A DNA stretch of 64,000 nt from Lysobacter sp. FW306-1B-D06B (GTDB lineage: Bacteria; Pseudomonadota; Gammaproteobacteria; Xanthomonadales; Xanthomonadaceae): the NCBI RefSeq assembly GCF_038446665.1, contig NZ_CP151802.1, positions 62,001 through 126,000 on the forward strand, read 5' to 3'. Under the pieces are notes generated by a model. That model saw only the letters and a list, made by a program, of their open reading frames with translations, did no database searches and had not been told where the DNA came from. Shown here one piece after another: positions 46,716-55,075 of the stretch (position 1 is the first letter of the stretch; each line of letters opens with the position of its first letter). Made by a program: the position numbers and the translations under genes.

Positions 46716-47897
46716 ATGACTACAAGCAGCACCTATCGCCATATGCGAACCATGCGCCTGCTGGCCGTCAAGCGTGCCGATCCGGAACAAGGGCGAATTG
46801 AGGAAATGTGCTTCGCTCGGGAAATTCTCGAGCCGGAAGACTTCGACCTGGAAGCCGACCTCGCCACGCTCGCGTATTTGGACTATCGCTACATGACGCC
46901 CTACGAGCGTACCGAGGCATTTATGCTGGCGTACCAGAAGTGGTATGCAATCAAGCAGCGCGACAGTCGGGGCCGCGTGGGGCGCAGGGTGCAGCGAGCG
47001 CACCTGTCAGCGTGGCCCGATGCGCGGATTACCATGTTCTGGCGCGCCCGACAGCATGCTGACGCACTGGGCGTGCCATATGGCCGTTACATCATCGCGG
47101 CCATGAACAAGGCAAGCGACGACGGCACGAGTGAGTTGCCAGCACCTAACCAGCTCTACAGTGACGATGTCGTGGCCCACGTCAGCAAGCAACTTGCCGG
47201 GTTGTTCAAATCCGGCACGATCCCGCTGTTGCCTAGGGACTGTAACCCCCGGTTCTTTTCCGAGAACTACACGGGTGATCCCGTGCAGCGGGGCGCATTG
47301 GACGCCATCGAAGCGGATATCCGCAAGACCGGTAAGGTTAACCAAGCGGCGAGGTTGGCGCGATACATGCGCGAATCACGTCTGATCAGCGAAGACGAGG
47401 CCCGTTGCAGGTTGGGCGATGACTTGGTTGATGCAGCACTGGGTGAGCGCTTGTCCAACCCGGTACGACCGGATCAACCGCTGGACGAAGGTGTGGCAAC
47501 ACGACCTGGGTGCTTTGGGTATTACCGTTCCACGCCTAACACAATGTGTGGTAGCTGTCCGGTCGTCACCGCCTGCATCGAACGTAGCGCCGTAGTAGAT
47601 CGAGTGTTGTTGGAACGCTACGGCACCCTGGACATCCGGGGGCTGCGCAACCGCGAGGGCGACCGCAAGCGCAAGCAGCGCGAACGGGATCGCAAGCGTG
47701 CCGGGATGACGATGACGTTGCAGGAAGAGAGGCGGGTATTGCGCGAGCTGGGGAATCCGAAGCTCAAGCAGAAGCGATTGAAGGCGAAAGAGCGCCGGGA
47801 TGGGAAGAAGGCTAAAAAACAGGAAGTTCCGGCGCCGGAACATGGTGGGACGAAATCGGAATCGCAACCGGAACTTGAGCCGCAACCACAAGGGTGA
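46716..47897 (+). CDS. Hypothetical island protein, ARQHAD family member 2 with Cys cluster and basic tail
   Basis: 393 residues. The N-terminal ~140 residues are paralogous to the 45952-46503 product. Middle region helical. Residues ~266-290 hold C-x11-C-x2-C-x5-C (CFGYYRSTPNTMCGSCPVVT then AC), a likely zinc or Fe-S site of a kind seen in some phage and plasmid proteins. The C-terminal 90 residues are extremely Lys/Arg-rich (DRKRKQRERDRKR), suggesting nucleic-acid binding. A replication or regulatory role is possible because a large inverted repeat begins 27 bp after its stop. Not recognised. Confidence 0.75.
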   Translation: MTTSSTYRHMRTMRLLAVKRADPEQGRIEEMCFAREILEPEDFDLEADLATLAYLDYRYMTPYERTEAFMLAYQKWYAIKQRDSRGRVGRRVQRAHLSAWPDARITMFWRARQHADALGVPYGRYIIAAMNKASDDGTSELPAPNQLYSDDVVAHVSKQLAGLFKSGTIPLLPRDCNPRFFSENYTGDPVQRGALDAIEADIRKTGKVNQAARLARYMRESRLISEDEARCRLGDDLVDAALGERLSNPVRPDQPLDEGVATRPGCFGYYRSTPNTMCGSCPVVTACIERSAVVDRVLLERYGTLDIRGLRNREGDRKRKQRERDRKRAGMTMTLQEERRVLRELGNPKLKQKRLKAKERRDGKKAKKQEVPAPEHGGTKSESQPELEPQPQG

Positions 47898-47923
47898 AGC
47901 GGGGCTTGTGAGCCCGTGGATAA

Positions 47924-48009
47924 GGTGTCACGTTTTCCTTTCTTTAATTACTACATAGAGAGTAGAGCTATAAGGGTTATAGCTTTTAAAGAAAGGAAAA
48001 CGTGACACC
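47924..48009. repeat. Large inverted repeat with nested hairpins (cruciform candidate)
   Basis: Perfect 24-bp arms, 47924-47947 (beginning GGTGTCACGTTTTCC) and 47986-48009, around a 38-nt AT-rich loop that itself contains GCTATAA-GGG-TTATAGC and CTAC/GTAG pairings. Too long and symmetric for an ordinary terminator. Candidate replication or transfer origin structure, or a bidirectional terminator. Confidence 0.9.
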
Positions 48010-48445
48010 CTGTCCCGGGCTGACAATCGTCGGCTTCCAACGTCACGGACCCGTGAAGCGTTCCGGATACCCCCAGCCTGTGGTTCCGACCCATTGCGCC
48101 CTCGGCGCGTCCGGTCATTCCGCAATGTGGGCAGCAAACCCCGTCGTCTCGCACTGCAACACCCAGCCAAACGTCACCAATCGCATCGTGGTCGTCGCGC
48201 AGCAGTGCGGGTTACACGGGTAGCTGCGCGTCGCAGGATGCGCCCAGGGCGCGTTTGGCTGGGTCTGGTGACACACGGGGTCGGGGCCGATGCCTGGCGA
48301 AACCGCATGTGTGGCATGTAGTCTGTGCCGGACACGCGGGTCGCAGTGCGCCACCGGTATGACGACCTGTGCGGGCTGATGCCCAAACCGCATGCCAACC
48401 GCATGTGAAACGCGGGTCCGCAGCCCAGCAAAGCGCAATATGGAG
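48010..48445. other. Island intergenic region with AACCGCATG repeats
   Basis: 436 bp without a credible gene. AACCGCATG occurs three times (48301-48309, 48386-48394, 48397-48405), and other short motifs recur (CGCGGGTC/CGCGGGTCC, CGCACTGC and its complement). With the adjoining cruciform this resembles an iteron-type control or origin region. Confidence 0.5.
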
Positions 48446-48907
48446 TTACTTGTGCTTGGTGCGTTTAGTGGCGGGCGTCGACATCGCTTCCAGTTGGGCT
48501 TGGGCAGCACGCTTGCCCAACGAACGCAGCCCGACTAGCTTCGTCAGTTGACCTGCACGCGGCACGGTCTTGCCGGATTCCCAGTGATAGATCGACTGCC
48601 CAGACACGCCGGCAAGGTGCCCAAAGTCCGCAGCAGACAGTCCTAACTTGGCCCGCAGGGACTTCAACCCCTTGGCGCTGAATCGTGCAGTGCTGGGTTC
48701 GGTGGCGTCGGATCGCACCGGAGCCTTGCCGGTGCTGCGTCGCAACGTGCCGATCAAACTCTGTTGCTCGGTGATCTGACGACGCAATGCTGCGATCTCG
48801 TGTCGGTGCTTGGCGTTGGCTTTGCGCAGTGGTTCGACTTGGGTGCGGATTTCCTTGCGGGCAAGTCGGGTGATTTCGCTCTTGAGCAAGTTGGCTAGGC
48901 TGGTCAT
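48446..48907 (-). CDS. Coiled-coil plus XRE-type HTH protein
   Basis: 153 residues: N-terminal coiled coil (EITRLARKEIRTQVEPLRKA through EIAALRRQITEQQSLIGTL), then a Cro/CI-type HTH (SLRAKLGLSAADFGHLAGVS, GQSIYHWESGKTVPRAGQL) and a short basic tail. Such proteins act as DNA-binding regulators or nucleoid-like factors. It reads toward the AACCGCATG repeat region. Confidence 0.82.
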   Translation of the reverse strand: MTSLANLLKSEITRLARKEIRTQVEPLRKANAKHRHEIAALRRQITEQQSLIGTLRRSTGKAPVRSDATEPSTARFSAKGLKSLRAKLGLSAADFGHLAGVSGQSIYHWESGKTVPRAGQLTKLVGLRSLGKRAAQAQLEAMSTPATKRTKHK

Positions 48908-49213
48908 ATCGGCACACGCATGGGGGATGACCGTATAGTACAGGTCGATGTGTGGGCGACTCGGTGATGCACCTGTAGCGACCCGATATGGAGCAATAGC
49001 AGGGGTTCCGGCTTATATCACTGCCAGTGCATGACGCATCTAGGGGGAGGGACTTCGATCGCAATATTAGATGTTGCTGTGGCTGACTGAATCGCTGCCG
49101 GTGCGGCTCCGGTGTATCGAGAGCTGTGGGGTAGAGCTCCCGACACGGAACCGCGTAGCGAGCGTTTTGGTGGGTTTGGCGCAATGCACCAGATCGTCGG
49201 GCGCATGGTGTAG
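48908..49213. other. Intergenic region before IS256 remnant
   Basis: 306 bp. I see no gene. It may contain the decayed left end of the IS256-type element whose coding remnant follows; no terminal inverted repeats could be paired. Confidence 0.45.
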
Positions 49214-49503
49214 CGCGCCGGGACCTTCGAGCCGCAGTTGATCCCCAAGCACGAGCGGCGCTGCAACGGCTTCGAAGAGGAGATCGTGTCGATGTACGCC
49301 CGCGGCATGACCGCACGCGAGATCCAAGACCATCTGGCGGACATGTACGCCGTCGAGGTGTCTCCGGAGTTCATCAGCAAGGTCACCGATGCGGTCATGG
49401 CCGAGGTGACGGCGTGGCAGTCCCGGCCGTTGAAGCCGATGTACCCGGTGGTGTTCTTCGACGCGCTGCGGGTCAAGATCCGCGAGGACGGCGTGGCAGT
49501 GGC
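49214..49503 (+). pseudogene. IS256-family transposase remnant
   Basis: An internal fragment of an IS256-type (Mutator-like) transposase: FEPQLIPKHERRCNGFEEEI, SMYARGMTAREIQDHL, EVSPEFISKVTDAVMAEV and YPVVFFDALRVKIREDG. The last block contains the first catalytic Asp. It starts right after an in-frame stop and departs from the family at VKIREDGVAV, so both ends are missing. It abuts the 3' end of the HEPN gene. Confidence 0.85.
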
Positions 49504-49559
49504 TTTAAATGAAAGGAAGCATAAGCACGGCTCTCCATACAAAGGAATCGTGCTGCTGC

Positions 49560-50642
49560 CTACCACACCTCAGAGGACGATCGATAGTAAACCCTTCCTC
49601 GAAAGGGCTTGAAATCAGTCATAACTCCCACATCGATTGGGGTGTCCGCGTCGACATGCTCGAGGGGATTCCCCTGGATCTGCAAGCTTAGGATTTTGCC
49701 GAAAGCAGGCGCATCAAAGCCCCCCTTCCCGAGCGCAAACACCCTATCTCCAATTGAAATGCTACCGGTGAGCCGTATGCCCATTGCTCCACTGCTGAAA
49801 ACAGCTATGGGCCGGCCAAGTCGCACAGCGGCTCCGCGCTCCACTTCGTAACGAAGCAACTCGTCTGTCATGATCTCATAAAGAGATTGACCAAATGCCG
49901 TAAGGAATTTGCACCGTTCCCTGAGCAGGTCAACCGACTCAATCGAGTCGACTTGCAAGACGCCGTGAGATACGGAGTTCCTGCGCTCTACCAAATCATC
50001 CAACGAATCGATTAGTGGTCCAAGCTCGTGATCGCTCAGTCCGCTGATATCTCTTTCCGGAAAGAGCTGCTCCAGGTACGCCGAGTAGCTCAGAGTGTTA
50101 ACCACTCTCCTGGGGTGGAGCGCAACCCCAATGCCACCGAGCATCTCCCCCAACCTTGCCAGGGTGATGTTTCCCCTGTGAAAGGAATAGGCGGATGAGT
50201 TCAGTTTAAAAGCGCCTGATCCCGGAAGACATGAATTCAGGTTCGATATGACCTGCTCCCAAGTCGTATCCGTTCGAAACCTGTCCTTGAGGATCCCCTC
50301 TGTCAACCGTAAAGACGCTTGTAAATGATTGGCTCGTATCCTTTCCGGCAAACGCTCGTAAGTTCCACTTATGCGACTTACTTCCATTACGTAGTCGTTG
50401 ATCGCTGATATGGCATATCGCTCCAGCAAGCCATAAAGAGCTACGATCGCCACCATGTAAACGTACTGACGAGAGCTTGTTGCCGAAGCAACCACCTCTC
50501 CAACCAGTTGCGCTTCGGAATGCGGCAACTGCTCAGGGCGGGCGTTAAGTAGCGCGATCAGCTCGGCTTGACGTTCTGTGTTACTCAGAAACGCGTCTAG
50601 CTGTCTGATTCCGCTTATCAGGTCAGACAGGGAAGACTTCAT
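49560..50642 (-). CDS. HEPN-domain protein (RiboL-PSP-HEPN/MAE_28990-like), 4th gene of defence operon
   Basis: 360 residues. The segment LIDSLDDLVERRNSVSHG carries the Rx4H motif of HEPN ribonucleases (R221-N-S-V-S-H226), within a helical region that also has RQYVYMVAIVALYGLLERYA, as in MAE_28990-type HEPN proteins. The last ~100 residues are beta-rich (IRLTGSISIGDRVFALGKGG). HEPN proteins cleave RNA in many toxin and abortive-infection systems. ATG 50642 overlaps the DUF262 stop as ATGA. Last gene of the four-gene operon. RNase activity is inferred only. Confidence 0.82.
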   Translation of the reverse strand: MKSSLSDLISGIRQLDAFLSNTERQAELIALLNARPEQLPHSEAQLVGEVVASATSSRQYVYMVAIVALYGLLERYAISAINDYVMEVSRISGTYERLPERIRANHLQASLRLTEGILKDRFRTDTTWEQVISNLNSCLPGSGAFKLNSSAYSFHRGNITLARLGEMLGGIGVALHPRRVVNTLSYSAYLEQLFPERDISGLSDHELGPLIDSLDDLVERRNSVSHGVLQVDSIESVDLLRERCKFLTAFGQSLYEIMTDELLRYEVERGAAVRLGRPIAVFSSGAMGIRLTGSISIGDRVFALGKGGFDAPAFGKILSLQIQGNPLEHVDADTPIDVGVMTDFKPFRGRVYYRSSSEVW

Positions 50643-51874
50643 GAAGGCGTTAGGGCGTCGCCGATGAACTGCTCAAAAGTCTGCTCTCGCTGCACGAGAG
50701 CTGATGGATTCACGTTCCTCCCCTCAAACACTGCATAGTGCTCGCGATAGAAGCCTTCGAGCCGCTCTCGCACAGTCGGTACGATCTGGCGAAGTGCGTC
50801 ACCGTCCGAGATATGGCGGCTCATTACAGCCATTAACGCGTCGTATACCGTCGTTGTTGGTCGTTCAAGCCACGACCATGAATCCTTGCGTTTGCGCAAA
50901 AGCCAGAAAGCCTGCTCTCCGAAGACGTCTTCGACCAACTGAATCGTTGCCTCGAAGACCTCCCGGAGGCTGTCCAGAGTACTTTTAGGAAACGTATTCC
51001 CATGCCTAAGGTACGCATCGAGATAGCTTCCTAATGGAACTGTACTTTTGTGAAGCTGATGCTTTTGCCTGTAAGCAAAGAAGCGTAGGACGAGCTCCAC
51101 GTCCTCCATCTCCCGGAACGACGGATTCTCTAAGCGATCATCAGACGCAGGGCCGCCTTGAAGTTCAGCGGGCTCCGGGAGCGGCACGCCCCACAACCGG
51201 CAAAGAGACGCGTTCTTGGAGAGATCAATGCAAAGACGATTGAGTGGGCCGTCAAATATTGCGTTGCGGGTCTCCTGCCCCGTCAGGCGAGTACCGCCGC
51301 TGTTAATTCGCTCGAATACCATTTGCTTTAGCCGGAGAGCGTCTTCTTCATTCTTCGCCGTCTCTTTGAGCAAAATAACCGACGAGAGATAGCGCCTATC
51401 GATCCCCTCTCGCACTTTTGAGGGCAAATTAGAGTAAACACGGCCGTTTAGCTCGGGCCACTGACTAAGCCCCGTCAATGGAAACTCGTCCCTGTAGAAA
51501 GCATGAATGGCCGTGAGACGCTGCAGCCCGTCCATGACCTCGTACTTCGAATAATCGTACTCGTAGAGAAATATCGGTGGAATCGGCACGTTCATAATCA
51601 ACGATTCAATCAATCTCGCCTGCTGAGCTCGAGACCATCGATGGCGCCTTTGATACTCCGGCGATAGTCGGTACGACGAACTCTCCACTATCGTCGCAAT
51701 GGTGCTGAGAGGGTAGCGCGCCTGTTCCGTGACGATCCTAATCTCACCTCGGATGTACTTCTCGTTTATGAGGTCGTCGGAAACCTCCTTTACTTGAGAA
51801 ATATCCGTAACGCCGAATGAAAGCTGTTCACCTTCAAGCAGGCGGATTGCGGGTTCCTTCGTGGCGGAATTCAC
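50639..51874 (-). CDS. DUF262 (ParB/Srx-like) protein, 3rd gene of defence operon
   Basis: 411 residues. The DUF262 core is plain: SYRLSPEYQRRHRWSRAQQA (about 67-86), IESLIMNVPIPPIFLYE, YEVMDGLQRLTAIHAFY and VFERINSGGTRLTGQE. The DGQR-like motif (here DGLQR) is the catalytic/NTP-binding signature of this ParB-related group, as in the GmrS part of GmrSD. The C-terminal half is helical and unassigned; no HNH (DUF1524) domain is visible, so the nuclease partner may be the HEPN protein. Start GTG 51874 overlaps the methyltransferase stop (GTGA). Confidence 0.88.
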   Translation of the reverse strand: MNSATKEPAIRLLEGEQLSFGVTDISQVKEVSDDLINEKYIRGEIRIVTEQARYPLSTIATIVESSSYRLSPEYQRRHRWSRAQQARLIESLIMNVPIPPIFLYEYDYSKYEVMDGLQRLTAIHAFYRDEFPLTGLSQWPELNGRVYSNLPSKVREGIDRRYLSSVILLKETAKNEEDALRLKQMVFERINSGGTRLTGQETRNAIFDGPLNRLCIDLSKNASLCRLWGVPLPEPAELQGGPASDDRLENPSFREMEDVELVLRFFAYRQKHQLHKSTVPLGSYLDAYLRHGNTFPKSTLDSLREVFEATIQLVEDVFGEQAFWLLRKRKDSWSWLERPTTTVYDALMAVMSRHISDGDALRQIVPTVRERLEGFYREHYAVFEGRNVNPSALVQREQTFEQFIGDALTPS

Positions 51875-54045
51875 CTGGCGACCTCACTGATCGGCTGCAA
51901 CACATCGTCGGCAGGCTCGCCGGCTGCTATGGGGCGGGCCAGGCCAACTTTGACCTCATCGATACGAGCTTGGACTTGCTCTGGGCTGAGGCCCTCGATG
52001 CTACCGAGGATCATCATATACGCGGCTCCAATCACAAAGTGGTCTGCCGCAGAGAGCTTGATTCCGGCATGCTCCAGCCGACTCGCGGATGCTCGCACGC
52101 AGTCATAGACGTTCGCTTCCCCAAGGCGCGGTCTCATTACGCTAGATTTTTTTCTGCACACCAGTATCGCGTCTACGCTGATCGGCTCTTTAGCTGCACT
52201 TTTTGGGCTCGCTGAACGTAACTCTGCGTGGACCACATGCGTTGCAACCACTTGTAGTCCAGCCGTGGAGACTGCCTCGTAGATAGCCGCCCATCCCTCA
52301 GCCCTAGAGTGATGAAAACTAAAGGCAAGCACCCCTTCATCTTTCAGCACCCGGCACGATTCACTAAAAACTGCGGCGAGCTGCCGAGCAAACACACGAG
52401 GGTCCTTGTGCTGTACTTCGCCCTGGTCGGACGAATCCTCGCGAGCCATCCATGGGTAGCGGTCGCGCAGCACGGGCGAGAGCCAAGCGAAAAAGAAGTC
52501 GCTCAGCTCGGAGTAGTGTACGAAGTCGAAGTATGGTGGATCAGTCACAACAGCATCCACCGTTCCGGCAGGAACGGAAAGTCTGGAGCTGTCGCCGTTG
52601 AGAATCAGCAAGCCATGCTCAGCCGCGTCAAGATCAGCCCACGTCTCGACGCGTCGAGCACGAACAGGGTGACTCGCAACTGTCTTACGCGAGCCTGTCC
52701 GATTTCCGTTGTGGTCGTGCTCTAACGCGATCTCGAAGGGCTCGTCCAGGTAGCGTTTGGCACGCAGTAGCCTGGACTCAAATAAAGTGCTGAACGTGCC
52801 ACTGCTCTTCTCGGTGCCCCACACGGAATTTTCGAGCGGTGCGCGCTCCGGCTTCAAGATGTGGTTCGAGAACATGTGCCGCACGGCGCCGGTACCCTCA
52901 CCCTTGAAGCTGCAAAACAGGTTGTTGAATTCCAAGGTGCTGGAGAACAGGCAAAGCATCTGCTCTTGCACAGCTTCATCCTCGAGACCAAGGATTTCCC
53001 TTAGGAGCAGACCGAGGCACAGCAACTGGCGTGCATTGAAGAAGTCGCGCCACTGTGTGTAGTTGTAACCGCGTGCTTGGTCAGTGTTATGACCGGGTCG
53101 GACTTTGGTTCTAGGTAGAGGCAATGCCTCACCGGCAAGCCTCCCCTGGGCCTCCTCGTAAAGGGCTAAGTCTTCGTCGCGCACCGGAAGATAGACTTTC
53201 GAGCCGTCTGCGCGCAGGGCCATCATCGCGTACATGCGATGCGCAGGCGGAGTGCCGTCCTCGGGAAGCAACTCCTTGATGCGGTATCTCAAACCGTCTT
53301 TGGTCGTGACGTACTGACCAGCGGCTGGGCCTTGTTGCGGATTGAATTGATGATTGCACCGCTGACAGCGGAGGTCGGTGGCGTCATAGCGATCCTCCAG
53401 CACACCCCAGCAGCTAGGGCACACAATCTGTGCCCGAGGCTTCCTTTTCGGGTATGCATCCTGAGCGAACACATAGCGCGACAGCAGCGGTATCACCTCG
53501 CCCTCAGGCGTCGTAACCGTCTTGACCCAGAAGTAGTACAGGACGGGGATGAGCTCACCAGTCTGTGGGTCGCGCGTCTGGTAATAGCGGCGAATCTCCG
53601 GAGCCACATCTCGCTCCAGCCTCTCGAAAGCGGCCCGAAGCTTAGTCTCCGATACGGGCGTGAATGCTTGACGGACAAGGAAGGTGCTGACGGGGTTGAT
53701 GTCGCAACCGATAGCCTTAGCCCCAAGCTTCACGGCTTCGCCCAGGGTCGTACCGCTGCCCATGAAAGGATCGAGCACCACCTTCCCGGCTAAGTCATGC
53801 ACTTTGTAAAACTGCGCCCAGATGTCGGCACCCGGCTGGCTCAAGGCCCCGAGCGTGATGCCCCGAAACACCGATCCGAGCCGGGTCGCCCACCACTTGT
53901 GGATATGGTAGATGGGCCGGTTAATTTCCTTCCGCCAGCTCTCCTGCTCGGCGATCTGACTAATCTCGACTACTGGGAAGTCGCATTCCAGTGCGGTCGC
54001 AGCGGCTGCGCGAATTAACACCGCATTGTTGGTGAAGATGTTCAT
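51871..54045 (-). CDS. Zinc-ribbon DNA methyltransferase (adenine/N4-cytosine type), 2nd gene
   Basis: 724 residues. SAM motif I is DPFMGSGTT (92-100) followed by GCDINPVS; the catalytic motif IV is VTDPPYFDFVHYSE (DPPY at 502-505). Between them lies a large insert with a zinc ribbon (CPSC 209-212, CQRC 227-230) and helical segments, probably the target-recognition part. Motif I before motif IV with the recognition region between fits an alpha-like amino-methyltransferase; COG1743/DUF1156-type enzymes look similar. Start ATG 54045 overlaps the endonuclease stop. It presumably protects host DNA from that enzyme. Confidence 0.9.
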   Translation of the reverse strand: MNIFTNNAVLIRAAAATALECDFPVVEISQIAEQESWRKEINRPIYHIHKWWATRLGSVFRGITLGALSQPGADIWAQFYKVHDLAGKVVLDPFMGSGTTLGEAVKLGAKAIGCDINPVSTFLVRQAFTPVSETKLRAAFERLERDVAPEIRRYYQTRDPQTGELIPVLYYFWVKTVTTPEGEVIPLLSRYVFAQDAYPKRKPRAQIVCPSCWGVLEDRYDATDLRCQRCNHQFNPQQGPAAGQYVTTKDGLRYRIKELLPEDGTPPAHRMYAMMALRADGSKVYLPVRDEDLALYEEAQGRLAGEALPLPRTKVRPGHNTDQARGYNYTQWRDFFNARQLLCLGLLLREILGLEDEAVQEQMLCLFSSTLEFNNLFCSFKGEGTGAVRHMFSNHILKPERAPLENSVWGTEKSSGTFSTLFESRLLRAKRYLDEPFEIALEHDHNGNRTGSRKTVASHPVRARRVETWADLDAAEHGLLILNGDSSRLSVPAGTVDAVVTDPPYFDFVHYSELSDFFFAWLSPVLRDRYPWMAREDSSDQGEVQHKDPRVFARQLAAVFSESCRVLKDEGVLAFSFHHSRAEGWAAIYEAVSTAGLQVVATHVVHAELRSASPKSAAKEPISVDAILVCRKKSSVMRPRLGEANVYDCVRASASRLEHAGIKLSAADHFVIGAAYMMILGSIEGLSPEQVQARIDEVKVGLARPIAAGEPADDVLQPISEVAR

Positions 54046-54860
54046 TCTTCGTCTGGCTGATTGCTTTCATCAGGCAGCACGGGGGTGCCGGTCATCGAAA
54101 CAGGCTTGCTGGCCTGGCTCTTAAGTCGATAAGCCACGAACCGATGCTGGGCCCCTGCCTTGGGATTGGGGATGCGCTCGGCACGCAGCTCATTCGTACG
54201 CAGATCGAAGCTGTACCCAACGACCAGCATCTCGGCCTCGACTCGGGTGAGACGTCCTACTTCCTGATAGCGGTCGTCACTACCAAAGTGCTCTGGAAGT
54301 ATCAGGGTCATCAAGCCCGTCGTGCCTTCGGTCAGTGCAAAGGGCGTCGGCGCGACGTACATCTTTCGGTCGCGAATCATGATGTCGCCGTAGGTACCGA
54401 AGCCTTTAACACTCTTGTTCTTGTGGACATAGTTGTGGTCGGCGTTGAGGAAGTCGCCGTGGCAGATCACGAGGTCAACAACGGGGTACTGTTTGCGACC
54501 ATTACCCTGATCGCTATAGACGGACAGATCAGCCGGGTAACGGCCGAACACGTAGAAGATTTGGCGGCCGTTGTGGTGGCCGGTCGGCACCTGGCTATTC
54601 GAATCATAGTCACGCTCACGGCCAGGCCATGCAAGCCCCTTGATCTCGTAGCCCTCGGTGTATTCGACCAAGCTGAAGTCGGGATACGTGTTACGTCCAG
54701 AGCCTTCGAAGTGAACCGCGAGCTTTTGCAGGCGCTGCTGAAACCAGTTCTGAAAGTGAAACTCTTTGTCTTTGGCAGAGACGGATTCGATCAGCTCCCC
54801 GGCCTGCACTGCCAGCGCACATTGCTCGAATACGTCGAAGCAGGTGGTCCCGTTGGTCAT
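54042..54860 (-). CDS. PD-(D/E)XK restriction endonuclease (predicted), 1st gene of defence operon
   Basis: 272 residues. A nuclease core is suggested by HFQNWFQQRLQKLAVHF followed by TYPDFSLVEYTEGYEIKGLA: D61 and E72-x-K74 form the PD-(D/E)XK motif. Downstream are beta-strands (QIFYVFGRYPADLSVYS, VVDLVICHGDFLN) and a conserved-looking IMIRDRKMYVAPTPFALTEG. Type II enzymes directly upstream of their methyltransferase commonly look like this. ATG 54860 has AAGGAAC close upstream. First gene of a four-gene chain of 4-bp overlaps. Confidence 0.82.
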   Translation of the reverse strand: MTNGTTCFDVFEQCALAVQAGELIESVSAKDKEFHFQNWFQQRLQKLAVHFEGSGRNTYPDFSLVEYTEGYEIKGLAWPGRERDYDSNSQVPTGHHNGRQIFYVFGRYPADLSVYSDQGNGRKQYPVVDLVICHGDFLNADHNYVHKNKSVKGFGTYGDIMIRDRKMYVAPTPFALTEGTTGLMTLILPEHFGSDDRYQEVGRLTRVEAEMLVVGYSFDLRTNELRAERIPNPKAGAQHRFVAYRLKSQASKPVSMTGTPVLPDESNQPDEE

Positions 54861-55075
54861 CTTGTTCCTTTGAATCCGCTATTTCTGGCCGCAGGCGACG
54901 GCCCAAGCAACGGCCCGACCAGCTCGTCGAGCCGACCATTTGAGGTTGATCCGCAAATATGCCCAGCCGAGTATCACATGGTGCGACACCCCGCCCTGGA
55001 ATCCGGCTTAAGGGCCACTTACCAGCACCTCCTACCAGGGTCAGGGCCCAGATAAGCCATTGATCCGTAAGGCGC

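Noticed and set aside
53239..53793. 184-codon plus-strand frame inside the methyltransferase gene
   Set aside because: Antisense to the zinc ribbon and motif I of the methyltransferase; no ribosome binding site or domain seen.
54144..55055. 303-codon plus-strand frame opposite the endonuclease gene
   Set aside because: Shadow frame; the minus-strand gene has the 4-bp operon overlap and the PD-(D/E)XK motif.
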